In this document: positions 9,869-21,310 of the stretch, one piece after another
Layout of the letters: each line of letters starts with the position of its first letter
How positions within the stretch are numbered: the stretch's first letter is position 1
Assembly: GCA_950295325.1 (NCBI GenBank)
Contig: OX485804.1
Span: forward strand, 42,906,001-42,954,428
Reading direction: 5' to 3'
Source: Polytrichum commune
Lineage: Eukaryota > Streptophyta > Polytrichopsida > Polytrichales > Polytrichaceae
Length of the DNA: 48,428 nt
The notes under the pieces: generated by a model
What the model saw: only the letters and a program-made list of their open reading frames with translations
Databases searched by the model: none
What the model was told of the DNA's origin: nothing
Made by a program: the position numbers and the translations under genes

Positions 9869-11868
9869 CGAGTTTTAATTATCTATGAGGCTAGGGGGAG
9901 AGGAAGTCAATGGAAGAAAAAGGAAGTGGGGTTGCAAGAGGGAGAGGCCAAGGGAAAAGGTCTCAACCCGTTTTTTCCTCGGGCGGCCCGAAAGATGCCG
10001 GGCAACCCGGGAAAAAAGGTAGAGGTTGGAGGGGTCTCGGGAGGTAGGAGGTAGAGAGCCTCATTATGCATGTAGGAGGTTAGGGGAAGGGAGAGAAGGT
10101 GAGAGGGGCGAAGCCCTGCCTCGGTGGGGATTGAGGCAAGAGGTAAGAAGCGGAGTACGGAGGCGCTGCCCCACCTAGAAGGGCATTGCAGGAAGGTTTT
10201 GTTGTTCAATGGCCAAAAGTGGATCAGGTAGGAGTCATGGGTGCGGATGCTAGGACGAGGTGGACGATAATCTGGAGCAAGGGGAAAGGAGTGGTTAGGC
10301 AACAAAGTTAAGGGAGAGATAGAGAGAGAGGCAGGAAGAAGGGGTGCAGACTCGGAACTGCCAGTGATCAGTGGCCTAAAGGGAGAAGCACAAGCAACTC
10401 CAACAGCCGGGAGGTCATGAAGCGCCGAAGCCTTCCAGTGGGTTCCTTGGCGAAGGCGAACGTAGCAGAAGAGAGCTGAATCCGGAGCAGACCGGAGGAA
10501 TCGCCCATGGGGAGTGATTCGGCAGCACCGATAGAGTTAGGATCTGGATTCTCCGGGCAACGAGGCTCTTGATGTTGTAATGAATCGAAGTGGATGATTT
10601 TGTTATGAGGGTGAGAGGGTGAGTTGGGAAGGGATGTGAATGAAGTAGGAGTGGTGGAGACAAAAGATCCACGTGCATGGACGGGAGTTAAAGAGCCGGG
10701 AGCCTGCTGATTCTTTTCTTTTCTCTGACTTGTGATTTACGGATTCAGGGTGAAATGGTGGAAGGACCTGTGGGAATGAGAGGCCCTTGAGGATGGTAGT
10801 GATAGAAGATGTTAAGTCACGCGGTTGGGTACTAATCTTGTGCACGGTGGGTTAGCTGTGGTCTTATTCTTGTTATGAGGAGGTATGGAGGCGAGAAGAG
10901 GGGAACATGTTGATTGAAGCGCATTGCAGTTGCCTCCCCACCGAGGTTGCATCGTCATTCCTCAAGCCGGGACTGTGCTCCATCCCCGCCCGGGCCCGGA
11001 ATGTAGTGAACCAATTCATTAGTTTAGGCACCCAAAAGGTTATCTAGTCTTCCCCCATCTGGTAAGAGCTTGATTTGGACCCTGGTGGAAGGAGCGCTTG
11101 CTTCGGCAAGGAAGGAGACGACTTCGAATTCGAAAACCCCAGTGCGGCGAATTGGCAGGCACTTTGTGTTCACCTTCGGAGGTGGAGTTGGGGTTCCTTC
11201 TGAAGGCTGCTGCTCCGAACCGATAACCCAGTTAAGTCCTAGGCAATTCGGATTGGCAGCGGAAGGAGTGGCAAGAGGAGAGAAAAAGGAAAGCGACATT
11301 GGCTCAAGGGTGTTAGTCCTGTTGGGAAAAGAAGCAGAGGAAGCATTGTTCTGTACTACGGAGACCTCAACCCAAGCTCACGAATCCCACCGGGAGGTAC
11401 CGCGGGGAAGGAGGCGACTCGGCAGGAAGGGTTCCATACAGAGGACTGGGGTCTGAGAGGGGGGTGGAGCCCTTGGATACTAGGATTAAGACATGCACTG
11501 CTGTGCCTAGATTTCCACGGCAGCACCGCAAGCATCGAGGATAGGAACGGCAGGAAAGGGTGGATACCAGTGTGACCAGCGTAGAAATTGCCACAGGCAG
11601 GGAAGGTAGCATTGCCTTGTTAATGCATATGAGTAGAGTAATTGGGTTTTAGAGTGGCTGCAAGGTAACTAGATGTGTGCTTGTGACATTGTAGGCGACT
11701 CGGTGTTTGTGAACACTTGAAAGTAATAAAAAGAAAGAAAGGTGTTATACACACCACTTCTTCCAATCCCTTTCCTTTGGTGCAATTGTTACTTGAATAT
11801 TGAATGTAGTCAATGAACCCTCACCCGGACTAGGACGCAATTGAAGGGTGAGGGGGATTTGGCTCACA

Positions 11869-11880
11869 TAATTGGTGCGT
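11869..11880 (+). other. 12-bp copy of the LTR/primer-site junction after the 3' LTR
   Basis: TAATTGGTGCGT directly after the 3' LTR equals the 12 bases after the 5' LTR (1598-1609), including the first 8 bases of the primer site. A simple insertion would show flanking host DNA here. Confidence 0.85.
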
Positions 11881-12292
11881 AGTGGAAGATTGTGCATCCC
11901 CTTGTGAAACATTGCCCGTCCTGCGCTCTATCTCTACACGCGACCACCAAATCTCCCTCATTGAATCAAGAGGCCCTAACTCAAGGGGTGTTCACATGTT
12001 ACGTGCGGGATTGGCGAGCATTGGCAAAACTTATGACCCACAACCTATCACGACCACAGTGCCAACGATTCTTTTGAACGCGCAAGGTGCTGACTTCAAT
12101 ATGAAACCATTGGGACCACCTTCCACCCGCGAGCATCAAATAGAGCTTATTGAGTCAAGAGGTCCTAATTCAAGAGGCGTCAATCTATTGCATGCGGGGT
12201 TGGCTGACCTCGCGACACACACAGAGCACGGTCCGCAAACGGTTAGCCTCCCCTTGGAAGGCCCAAAACACCACAATCAATGTGATGGATAG
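11881..12292 (+). CDS. Unrecognised coding fragment with two ~29-residue repeats
   Basis: An open frame of about 136 codons starts within 2 bases of element 1 and ends with TAG at 12290-12292. It has no convincing ATG at its left end, so it is probably the tail of a gene or exon whose upstream part was displaced by the retrotransposon. Two copies of a block containing ESRGPNSRGV are separated by about 52 residues: STRDHQISLI... and STREHQIELI.... DNA differences between the blocks are largely synonymous (for example GGC CCT AAC against GGT CCT AAT), which argues for past selection on the protein. I do not recognise the family. It may belong with the duplicated protein at 13172-14089 in one locus. 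Confidence 0.5.
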
Positions 12293-13171
12293 ATGATTTG
12301 TCTGTACCCTAAATATGCTAGAAGTTAAACAATCCCGTGACCAATTGTGCGGGCATTCATATGTGTACACAATATTTAGTGCAACACTCAATATATAAAA
12401 GTGGCCAGACACTCCCAATACCCAATGCATTGTCTTATATCAAGTCGGTTCACATGTCAACCATGCTCTCATTTTGCTTACCATATCCACTTGCTTGTTT
12501 GCACCCAATGTATGGTTCTTGCTTGTCCTTCGTAAATCCATCATCGAGCACTCCCCCATGTATGGGTGGAACATGTAGCGCATAAACGATACGGCGGAAG
12601 CTCCATGTGAATGTTTTCGTTCTGTCTTGCATAACTGCTTCATGGGAAGCTGCCCCTTCATGTAACCTATTTGTCCTGTCCAAACTCTTCTGTGACTGGA
12701 CACAACGTGTAGGGCGCCTTTGTCTTGAATGCACACTCCCAGAGGAACAACCCATGTGTGCACCATGTAAATCCGCCCTTAAGGTATAGACACCCTATAA
12801 CCGATAACGATCCCATCACCGACAAGTAGAGTAGCTCATAAACGCGCATGGCTTTACTAGAAGTCGTTATGAATATATATAAAACGCGAGGACAATATGA
12901 CTGTGGAGGGGAAGTTGTTTCCCATAGATATTGTCGGTCATGTGTGAAGCTATGTGTTGGTTATGGGCTCTGACCGACTTTCGCACAAAGAAATTTTACA
13001 CAATCAATTTTGAAAAAAGGGTCATTATTCATGAACCTTATTTTCCTACGCACAAAAAATAACTCCTCCTTGATATTCCAAGATATGCTATGCTGAAATG
13101 CTTAAGTTTTCGGTTATAGGTATCTGTACCTCACATGTTGAAGCGTTATTCACACTTGTTCGTACTATTCA
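12293..13171. other. No supported gene
   Basis: Only short overlapping open frames on both strands, without domains or consistent splice sites. A weak acceptor-like sequence (CCATGTCAG/GAT) lies at about 13180, just inside the next frame. Confidence 0.5.
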
Positions 13172-14089
13172 ATGCCATGTCAGGATGCCCCTCCCAACCC
13201 GGCCAGTTCCCCCCCAGTTCCCCAGCCAACTGGGTTCGGGGAGGTCATTGCGAGAATGCAAACAGTTGAACTGGAACGCCCGTTAGGCCTCCCAATGGAA
13301 AGGAGGAGTATGGACGACGAGTTTAACAACTTAGCTTCAGATATTGATGTGTGCATGGAACGGTTCATGCAACTACAATCATTTATGACCACTGCTTTAG
13401 ATAGATATAAAGGATCATGCCGCTTGGTTGGAATGGATGCATACATGCTTGGGAGATTGGTGGTATACAGTGCCGATATAGGGCTCACCATCCCACAAGT
13501 GGAGGCACTCCAACAACGTCTCCCAGAGTTGCACTTAATAGAGAACGATATGTGGAAAGCTACGCAAGCAATCGAGCCCCATTTAGATGACTTACTCCGC
13601 CGTGATTCAGAAGACATGTTGAACCATGTCTATGACATCACGGATGAGAACCTCCCAATCACACCATTGTTGGAAGCCTGTCATATTGCCGATCCACAGA
13701 ATGATGAAGGAGACCCAATGGAACCCACAATGGGGGAGCGTAACATTGATTACGAGTTTTACTACTTAGCATCGCAGATCCATGACGTAACGCGCGAGTT
13801 TATGGGACTACAGAGGACCATGACAACTGCTCTACAGAGATATATGGGCACTCTTTTGCTCGGCGATCGCATACACCGCCTTTGTATGTTGGTGTTAGCG
13901 GCAGAACACATTGGCTTTGACTCTCAGCAAAAAGCCTATCTTGGGAGCAAAATACCGGACTTGGCTTACATGGAGAAAGTTACATGGGGTCAATCTCGGG
14001 AAATCAAACCTCACTTGCCAAACATCTTTGAGTCCATGGCCAAACAGGACTCCACAATTTGCGAAAGCCAAGGCACAAATGTAGAGTAA
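13172..14089 (+). CDS. Unrecognised protein with a tandemly duplicated ~105-residue domain
   Basis: The frame has 305 codons from ATG 13172 to TAA 14087-14089. If the TGTCAG at 13177-13182 is a splice acceptor, translation would enter at GAT 13183 and the true start lies upstream. After a proline-rich lead come two diverged copies of a mostly helical domain. Copy 1 covers residues ~45-155 (MDDEFNNLASDI ... FMTTALDRY ... IEPHLDDLL). Copy 2 covers ~190-295 (IDYEFYYLASQI ... TMTTALQRY ... IKPHLPNIF). Shared positions are EF-LAS, FM-LQ, MTTAL-RY and PHL. There is no signal peptide or membrane segment. I do not know the family. Confidence 0.6.
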   Translation: MPCQDAPPNPASSPPVPQPTGFGEVIARMQTVELERPLGLPMERRSMDDEFNNLASDIDVCMERFMQLQSFMTTALDRYKGSCRLVGMDAYMLGRLVVYSADIGLTIPQVEALQQRLPELHLIENDMWKATQAIEPHLDDLLRRDSEDMLNHVYDITDENLPITPLLEACHIADPQNDEGDPMEPTMGERNIDYEFYYLASQIHDVTREFMGLQRTMTTALQRYMGTLLLGDRIHRLCMLVLAAEHIGFDSQQKAYLGSKIPDLAYMEKVTWGQSREIKPHLPNIFESMAKQDSTICESQGTNVE

Positions 14090-15069
14090 TTTAAGTTATG
14101 GCATGTTACAGGCATTTATAGCACAATATTCAATCGAGTGGACGCCTCCTAGCATAGAATTGGTGTTTCAATGAAGAGGATTGTGGGTGCAAACCTCCTG
14201 TTGTGTGACAGTCTATGCAAAAGCCCATTGGAAGCAAAGAGTATTTGTCTCGCATGGGCAGGTCCATCCAAAGTGTCCACGAGTTCCCAATGAGTTCCCA
14301 ATAAGTTCCCATTGAGTTCCCCATGAGTTCCCCACATACATCCCAGAAGTCCCAATGGGAGGTCAAATATTATGGGTTGGTAACATCCTAAGATGGATGA
14401 AAAAGTGTCCAAATACCTTCTCATTGGAAAGTGAAAGTGGGTTAAACATATATGTAATAAATGCCCATTTAAATTTTGATTCATATTTTATGTATGTATT
14501 GGAGGCATTCATCACATCAAATTAAAAGCTTGATACAAAACACTATATTCGTTAAATTGAGACTTTCTCTAGTCTCAAATTAATATATGGATCAAACAAC
14601 ATTCCGTGTTCCGAAACTATATTGCGAACAATCTCAAATATATTATATGTTCTAATATCCCAAATCTATTATGTGTGGACATAAGCACATATGGTAGAGC
14701 ACTCAACACCAACTTCATCAACAAAAACACTTTGGGTAGAGCACTCCAAACTAGTTTCATCCAATAAACATATAAAATGGTTTATATTATTAGCATGGTC
14801 AATAAAATATAGACATTGCAACATACAAAGTGCATGCAATAAATGCATTTTTCTTCAATGGACAATTTAGTCCCAAACTTAATAAAAAAATGAACTTCAC
14901 ATTTGTATTGAAATATAGTAAATGGATATTCATCCAACCCCAAACAATATAGCATTCACAAGTTCTACCCAAACTTTGCCCCAAGTTTGAGGAGCACACA
15001 TATGAGTAATATATATTCGTCGAATTACATATTACACTATAATCATGCTAACACAATCCTACCAACTTC
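14090..15069. other. AT-rich spacer
   Basis: No gene seen. It separates the + strand duplicated-domain frame from the 3' end of the - strand DUF7869-like gene. Apart from the minisatellite listed separately it holds only AT-rich unique-looking DNA. Confidence 0.6.
14280..14336 (+). repeat. Minisatellite of GAGTTCCCAAT-like units
   Basis: Five consecutive 11-12 base units (GAGTTCCCAAT, GAGTTCCCAAT, AAGTTCCCATT, GAGTTCCCCAT, GAGTTCCCCAC). Confidence 0.85.
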
Positions 15070-15984
15070 TCATTTAACGTGGGTTGCTTCTTCTGCGATC
15101 CGAGCAAGGTTGTCTTTTGCAAAAGTTATGTACTTTTGAGGGATGGACACCGATCCACTATGATTTTTCCGTGGTTTCCATGCTATGAATATGGAATCTG
15201 TATCTATCCAAGATGGACCATGCTCAGAATCCACCTTCCACCGAAAGTTAGGGTTTGTATCCCAGCCTGTATAATGCCGAACAACATCTTCATTCCGTGA
15301 TGTCGGTCGGTAGTACTCTACTTGTATTTGTCGAAAATGAGGGCTGGAAGTTACAAAATTTGGTTTGGACAAAGCTCTTGCCACCCACACTGGCTTTGCA
15401 TATGTCTCATCTTCAGGATGCAAAATGAGCATATAACCTTCATGACAATCCACTGCAATGCAGAAAGATGGTGGCGGACGACTACTAGCAGGCCCCACGT
15501 AATGGTCGTCCACATCAAACTCCTCTCGAACCTCTCCATTTCCCAAAAGACTAGCCTCCGAAGCTTGTACATTGACACGTGTTTGTGGCCAAAACCCATG
15601 CCTTAAAGTAAGGGGTGTATCTTGATGAAGGTTTGCCAAAGCGCCACGAACACGTGTCCAATATTGTATCCAACTTCCGTAACGAAGCCAACACGATCCA
15701 CCAACATCCGCTACCCTCAAACTCTCCCAATATTGTATGAAGCCTGATATGCCTTTACAAATGTCCTCCAAATTCTTCATGGGTATTGGTTTGCAAGGCT
15801 TAGGCTCTCCGTCAGGCAACATCGTCCTTCCTTCCCCATCAACACGCCATACAAGGAGACCCTCCGGCGGGCTCCAGTCTAGTGATGTGCACAACAACTT
15901 GTATTGCATGGCGGGGACACCATCGTCACGCACGTAGAACCGAAATTGTTGTGCCTTCGTATGCCCGATCAATCGGTGAGCTCC
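15070..15984 (-). pseudogene. DUF7869-like gene, exon 2 downstream part, stranded by insertion
   Basis: This is a continuous frame on the minus strand to the TGA at 15072-15070. It is the C-terminal ~304 residues of the interrupted gene, beginning GAHRLIGHTKAQQFRFYV. Aromatic-rich stretches include QYWTRVRGAL and VEYYRPTSR. No stop or shift is present, so decay has not started. The upstream 45 bases of open frame come from the retrotransposon LTR. A hybrid transcript starting in the LTR is possible. Confidence 0.8.
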
Positions 15985-15989
15985 GCTTC
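15985..15989. repeat. Target-site duplication GCTTC (left)
   Basis: GCTTC directly precedes TGTCGC of the outer element and is repeated at 29766-29770 directly after GCGACA. Confidence 0.95.
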
Positions 15990-16963
15990 TGTCGCAACCC
16001 TTGCTAGCCCCCCTTGACAATCTTGCCAATTTTCAATTCTAGCAAAGGTTACGAGCGCTAACCATTCGCATTCCGCCATGCTAATGATTAGCTCCTCCTA
16101 CCCCGGACCTTATAGTTCATAGGAGGGAACCAACCCTCCTACTTTACTTTCGGGACTCACCCCTTAATCGGTAACCCATTCCTAGATGTGGACTTCCATC
16201 CATGGAAGTCCAATCTTATGTTGATCATCGCGTTGCCGGAGCAACACTACAACAACCCGAACCATACTAGGCAACTATAGCCTCACAATGGGCCATTGCC
16301 CATGGAGGCCTTGCCGTTCGGCCTCGGGTGGGTGAGGCCACACCACCTCACCCATATAAGCCTCTAGGACTCTACGCGGAGCCCCTACCCCACCGCCAAC
16401 CAACCTCTTGTCTCTCTACCAAGAGTTGGGGCCAAGTGGACATTTTCCCTTACCTGCTGGGCCCAGAACCCCCCAAGCAGCTCCAGACCATCATAACTTC
16501 CTTGTATGATGTCTGATCATAACAACCAACCACTCCATCCTCATCTACGCTTCACGTAGATGCCGATGGACTCCTCACTTGCCCCATTCGGCCAAGTCTT
16601 GAGGAAGTTATGCCTGTTTGAACCTTGGCAGTCCCGGGAATCACTCCCAGGTACTGCTGCACCAGGGCGCTGTCCCGGGACAGCACCCCACTCAAATGGC
16701 CATAACTCCTAGCTCACACCTCCGATTGAGGTGATCTTGAGCTTTCTAGAATCACCACGCCATGAGCTACGCATAGCTCATGGCCTCACCCTCATGCCTC
16801 CTAGTCTTTGTGGGTGGGAGGCGTTCCCAACGCCCGGGGCCCTCACCCACACTAGGATCACTTGGGCCCTCTCACCAACGGCGCCACAAGTCCCGGGTGT
16901 CACTCCGGGGTCCCCCTTGTGCCCATGGTGTTTCGGCCACTCCTCATGGAGAGGTGCGCGACA
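15990..16963 (-). repeat. Outer element, 3' LTR
   Basis: Matches 28792-29765 throughout the stretches compared. It contains a near-perfect palindrome around CTGTCCCGGGACAG and a TTATATGG TATA-like site on the minus strand. Confidence 0.93.
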
Positions 16964-16975
16964 CTCACCCCCACC
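16964..16975 (-). other. Polypurine-type tract of outer element
   Basis: On the minus strand GGTGGGGGTGAG directly abuts the 3' LTR, the expected plus-strand primer position. The inner element has the same tract at 23914-23925. Confidence 0.75.
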
Positions 16976-17765
16976 AAACGGAGTCGATGCCCTCATCGAC
17001 TATACTCGTAGTCGGCACACCAATTCTCAAGTTGCCATCCTCTATGGTGCGGCATTGTGTTTACCTTAGGGCGCGACCCCCACAATGCATCTTCAAATTT
17101 GGCATGGTCCCAAAGGTGTCGTTCCTAGGTGGTCCGTTAGCGACCTTGGATCTCTCATCCAAGGACCTAACCTACACTAGACCCACCTACTTTGGGACTC
17201 ACTTGGGTTGCCCCTCCTTTGGGGCCTCCCCCGTTAGGCTCCACTAGCCTAACGTGACACATCTAGGCGAGACCTCAACGCTTCCACTAAGTTGTCTCGG
17301 TTGCAACTCCGAGATGGCTTTCCATTGTTAAGCCACGCCTCGATCGCACGGGGGTGATGCCAAGTCCCGCCCGACTCGGTTCCCACTTTTCTCTTTCGAG
17401 ACATGGGTTCATGACTCCCATGCGCCAACTCTCGTTAGCTCGCGGGTAGCACTTTTATGAGCACGCGCCATCACCTTGTCCCCGCCCGGACAAGCCCACA
17501 ACTAAGAAGTTTCTTGGTTTTATCCAAGGCCCCTCCAAGCCATGGCCCCCAATTACTCGGCTTACCCAACCTAGTTTGGCATGTCTATTCCCCCTCTTCC
17601 ACTAACCAAACACAAGTACAAGACTAGGACCTCATCTCATACTTTTCTCTTTGCACCACTAAAGTTTGGACTTTATTCCCTCAAGCCAAAGAACAAGTTC
17701 ATGTTGTGGAGTAATTAACCTCGAAGCTAACTGTGCTACTAGCGTCTCTCCCCCACTAAAGGAGA
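16976..17765 (-). other. 3' non-coding part of outer element
   Basis: Between the chromodomain end and the polypurine tract, matching 23110-23913 of the inner element in inverse orientation. It begins with GGGGGAGAGACGCTAGTAGC on the minus strand. No coding potential seen. Confidence 0.7.
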
Positions 17766-17874
17766 TTGATGTCCTCATCAATGCCTATGCTTCATTTTAT
17801 TGGAATCCTTAGCCTTAGTTTCTTCAAAGTGCTTCACCAATTCATTGGTGTTTACCATGTCTCTTGCCGCCACC
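17766..17874 (-). pseudogene. Outer element, end of chromodomain
   Basis: The minus strand reads WVAARDMVNTNELVKHFEE and then a Lys-rich tail to a stop. This is the last part of a chromodomain. Its first half lies beyond the nested insert, at 24904 onwards. Confidence 0.75.
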
Positions 17875-17879
17875 CAAGC
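17875..17879. repeat. Target-site duplication CAAGC (left) of inner element
   Basis: CAAGC precedes TGTCGCGC and is repeated at 24899-24903 after GCGACA. Confidence 0.95.
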
Positions 17880-18852
17880 TGTCGCGCACCTCTCCATGAG
17901 GAGTGGCCGAAACACCATGGGCACAAGGGGGACCCCGGAGTGACACCCGGGACTTGTGGCGCCGTTGGTGAGAGGGCCCAAGTGATCCTAGTGTGGGTGA
18001 GGGCCCCGGGCGTTGGGAACGCCTCCCACCCACAAAGACTAGGAGGCATGAGGGTGAGGCCATGAGCTATGCGTAGCTCATGGCGTGGTGATTCTAGAAT
18101 GCTCAAGATCACCTCAATCGGAGGTGTGAGCTAGGAGTTATGGCCATTTGAGTGGGGCGCTGTCCCGGGACAGCGCCCTGGTACAGCAGTGCCTGGGAGT
18201 GATTCCCGGGACTGCAAAGGTTCAAACAGGCATAACTTCCTCACCACTTGCCCGAATGGGGCAAGTGAGGAGTGCATCGGCATCTACGTGAAGCGTAGAT
18301 GAAGATGGAGTGGTCAAGTGTTATGATCAGACATCATACAAGGAAGTTATGATGGTCTGAAGTTGCTGGGGGCTTCTAGGCCCAGCGGCTAAGGGAAAGT
18401 GTCCACTTGGCCCCAACTCTTGGTAGAGAGACAAGAGGTTGGTTGACGGTGGGGTAGGGGCCCCGCGTAGAGTCCTAGAGGCTTATATGGGTGAGGTGGT
18501 GTGGCCTCACCCACCCGAGGCCGAACGGCACGGCCTCCATGGGCATTGGCCCATTGTGAGGCCATAGTTGCCTAGTATGGTTCGGGTTGTTGTAGTGTTG
18601 CTCCGGCAATGCGATGATCAACATAGGATTGGACTTCCATGGATGGAAGTCCACATTGGGGAAATGGGTTACCGATTAAGGGGTGAGTCCCGAAAGCAAA
18701 GTAGGAGGGTTGGTTCCATCCTATGAACTATTGGTCCGGGGTAAGAGGAGCTATCCATTAGCATGGCGGAATGCGAAGGGTTAGCGACTCGTAACCTTTG
18801 CTAGAATTGAAAATTGGCAAGATTATTAAGGGACCTAGCAAGGGTTGCGACA
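17880..18852 (+). repeat. Inner element, 5' LTR
   Basis: TGTCGCGC...TTGCGACA, same as 23926-24898 over all lines compared. A perfect 24-bp palindrome centred on CCCGGG lies at 18155-18178. A TATA-like CTTATATGG is near 18482. Confidence 0.94.
18155..18178. repeat. Perfect 24-bp palindrome in LTR
   Basis: The arms GGGCGCTGTCCC and GGGACAGCGCCC meet at CCCGGG. It is repeated at 24201-24224. The outer LTRs carry it with one mismatch. Confidence 0.9.
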
Positions 18853-18854
18853 CT

Positions 18855-18866
18855 TGGTATCAGAGC
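18855..18866 (+). other. Primer-binding site, initiator tRNA-Met
   Basis: TGGTATCAGAGC two bases after the LTR is the standard complement of the plant initiator tRNA-Met 3' end used by chromoviruses and Copia elements. Confidence 0.93.
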
Positions 18867-20165
18867 AGGGTTCCAATATTTGAGCTAGCACTTTGAGGGA
18901 GACATGGCTATCAAACCTGAGGGTTATTATGGTGAGCCCGGGGTTTCCAAAAGGTTGTGAGGCTCAAATTGGAACAAAGATCATGTGTAAATGGAATTTG
19001 ACCATACCATTAGTTCTAATGACAATGGTGGGCATGATGGTGGATTTAGTAAGGAAAATGGTGGAGTCCTTTGAAAGGGCTCCCGCACACCTCAAAAAAA
19101 AACATTTGGGGCCTAGAATACCGAATGCACCCAAAACCTTGGAGGGCATTAATGTTGGATTGAAATTCCAATTCGAAAAGCTTGGAAGGTATTGATGTTG
19201 GAATGAATTTGGTGGAAATGAGGCGTGCGGGCCTCTTAAGGCGTATATGCGCGAATTTCACACCCAAATGAATTGTGCATCTTAGATGAACGAGTTTTCT
19301 AAGAAGTACATCGTTTTTGGTGGGGTTTCAAAAGCGGGTGGTGAATACCAAGTTCAAATTTCCAAAAGTTTATTGAGGTTGTGGCGGGGATCATCAAAAT
19401 TGCAACGAGCACTAAGGCCGATGACCCCAATAAGAAATTTGGTGGTGCCTTACAACAATGGACGTTGAGGGGAGATAGGTACCACGCCAAATAATACTTA
19501 TGCCGCGGACTGAATGTAAGACGATGGCATTGTGGCCAAGGCTAGTAGCCTTAAGCCGAGGCCAAGTCTTTTGTACTTTGAGGCTCAAATGAATGGGACA
19601 AATGTCTCATGGGTTGATAAAGAGGCTACCATTCCTTCGTGAGCCCAAAACTCGCAAGGGAGTTGGGGCTTGCCGATTGATAGAGCGGGCAAGCCCACCA
19701 AGGTGCGGTTTGGAAAGAGCGAACCGCATGAAACAAAGGAGGCCGCGATGCATGTAACTTTTCAATGTGGGACATTGGATTTTTGTCAAAATTTCACACC
19801 ATGTGAAATAGATGAAATGCATGTCATTGTGAAGGCTACCTTCTTTGGAACTCACATGATAGATGTGAGGTGCAAGCCGGTGAGCTTGCGGTGCATTTGT
19901 GATGTCTTGATGGCAAAGAATTGCACTACAAATTGACAAGGACTCCTATGGTAGGAGCAACCAACTCGAATTTGGTCTTAATGGACCAAATGAATAAACG
20001 GAAAAACATAATAATAATGGTCGTGGTTCAATTGGAGCAACTCCAAGGAACTCATGGGGAGGCTAGGAAAGATGGGCCTCCCCAAAACCACATTGGTGGG
20101 ATGTTGGTGAGGTACAAGGATGTATTCACCAATGTGTTGTCCAAAATGTTACCGCCAACGAGTGG

Positions 20166-20197
<32 letters not shown>
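20166..20197 (+). repeat. A32 homopolymer inside inner element
   Basis: Thirty-two adenines interrupt the coding relic. The outer copy has only GTGAAAAATAAC at the matching place (about 27480-27495, minus strand), so the run expanded in the inner lineage. Confidence 0.9.
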
Positions 20198-20199
<2 letters not shown>

Positions 20200-20411
20200 T
20201 GCTCAACGAGAGATTGATTTCTTGAGGTATGTGGTGACAAAGGAAGTTGGTGGATGAACATGACAAATGTCAAGGCAATCCAAGAGGAGAATTGGCCCTT
20301 GACTCAAGAGAAGGGCTAAGGTCATTTGTTGGCCTAGCCAACTACTACCACTACTTCATTCGAGGTGTTTCTAAGGTTGCTAGGACCTTAGTCAACTTGT
20401 TGGAAAAATGG

Positions 20412-21310
20412 CTATCCCAAGAGTGGGATGAGCCTTGTCACCAAGCCTTTGGGGAGCTCAAGAGCAAGTTTCCTTCACAAGATGTGGTTAAGTTCCCGAG
20501 CTTTCACAAGCATTTTGAGATGCACATGGAGGCGAAGGACTTTACCATCGGCAGATGTTGGTCCAAGATGGATGACCATTGCTTATGGGAGCATTAAGCT
20601 CCATGGTTGTCGAACCTTGTACGGCTTGTGCAAGAAATGGTTATCCCAAGAGTGGGATGAGCCTTGTTACCAAGTCTTTGAGCAGCTTAAGAGCAAGCTC
20701 TCTTCGCCGCCCGTGCTCAAGTTTGCGAAATTTGACAAACCTTTTGAGATGCATACGGGGGCGAGTGACTTTACCATTGGCGGATGTTGATCCAAGATGG
20801 ATGCCCATTGCATATGGGAGCATTAAGCTTAAAGGTTGTCAAACCTTGTGCGACTTGTGAAAGAAATGGCTATCTTAAGAGTGGGATGAGCCTTGCCCCC
20901 AAAGTCTTTGGGGAGCTTAATACAAAGTTGTCTTTGCCACCCGTGTTCAAGTTCGCGGAGCTTGACAAACCTTTTGAGGTGAATACGGGGTGGCGAGTGA
21001 CTTTGCAATTGGCGGATGGTTTATGTAAGATGGATGGCCATTGCATATTAGAGCGTTAAGCTTGATGGTTATCCGACCTTATCCGACTTGTGGAAGAAAT
21101 GGCTATCCCAAGAGTGGGATTAGCCTTGCCACCAAGTCTTTAGGGAGCTTGAGAGCAAGTGTTCTTAGACGCCCGTGCTCAAATTCGCGGAGCTTGACAA
21201 ACCTTTTGAGGTGCATACGGGGGTGATTAACTTTGCCAATGGCGGATTGTTGATGTAAGATGGATGGCCATTGCATATGGGAGCATGAAGCTTGATGGTT
21301 GTCAAAGAAG
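20412..21310 (+). repeat. Four tandem ~230-bp copies of the RNase H entry region
   Basis: Units begin at 20412, 20641, 20870 and 21103 with CTATCCCAAGAGTGGGATGA or a close variant, and end in a GCTTGATGGTTGTC-like sequence. Each would encode the stretch from EWDEPC to the GASDF/GG(V) part of RNase H. They differ by scattered substitutions and small indels. Confidence 0.9.

Larger units (their letters stand above)
1..11868 (+). mobile_element. Ty3/Gypsy LTR retrotransposon (element 1), left end off-window
   Basis: Long terminal repeats flank a single gag-pol frame with the order protease, reverse transcriptase, RNase H, integrase, which defines Ty3/Gypsy. The 1597 bases at the left edge recur at a fixed offset of 10271 bases at the right end and are identical wherever compared, so insertion was very recent. 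The first 834 or so bases of the 5' LTR lie outside the window. No chromodomain is visible after integrase, so it is not an obvious chromovirus. The left target-site duplication cannot be checked. Confidence 0.96.
9438..11868 (+). repeat. 3' LTR of element 1
   Basis: It begins TGTGAGC and ends GCTCACA. Its last 1597 bases match the 5' LTR. The right limit is supported by the 5' copy. The left limit is inferred from the TG...CA rule because the start of the 5' LTR is outside the window. The usual polypurine tract is not directly adjacent: the best candidate, GCGGAGCAAGAGAGTGG, ends near 9412. The inverted ends extend beyond the LTR as CCAATTATGTGAGC / GCTCACATAATTGG. A candidate poly(A) signal lies at 11725-11730. 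Confidence 0.9.

Noticed and set aside
20166-20197. A32 run as the tail of a SINE, LINE or processed copy
   Set aside because: The outer element has a short A-rich version at the same place and the flanking sequence is continuous, so it is a homopolymer expansion.
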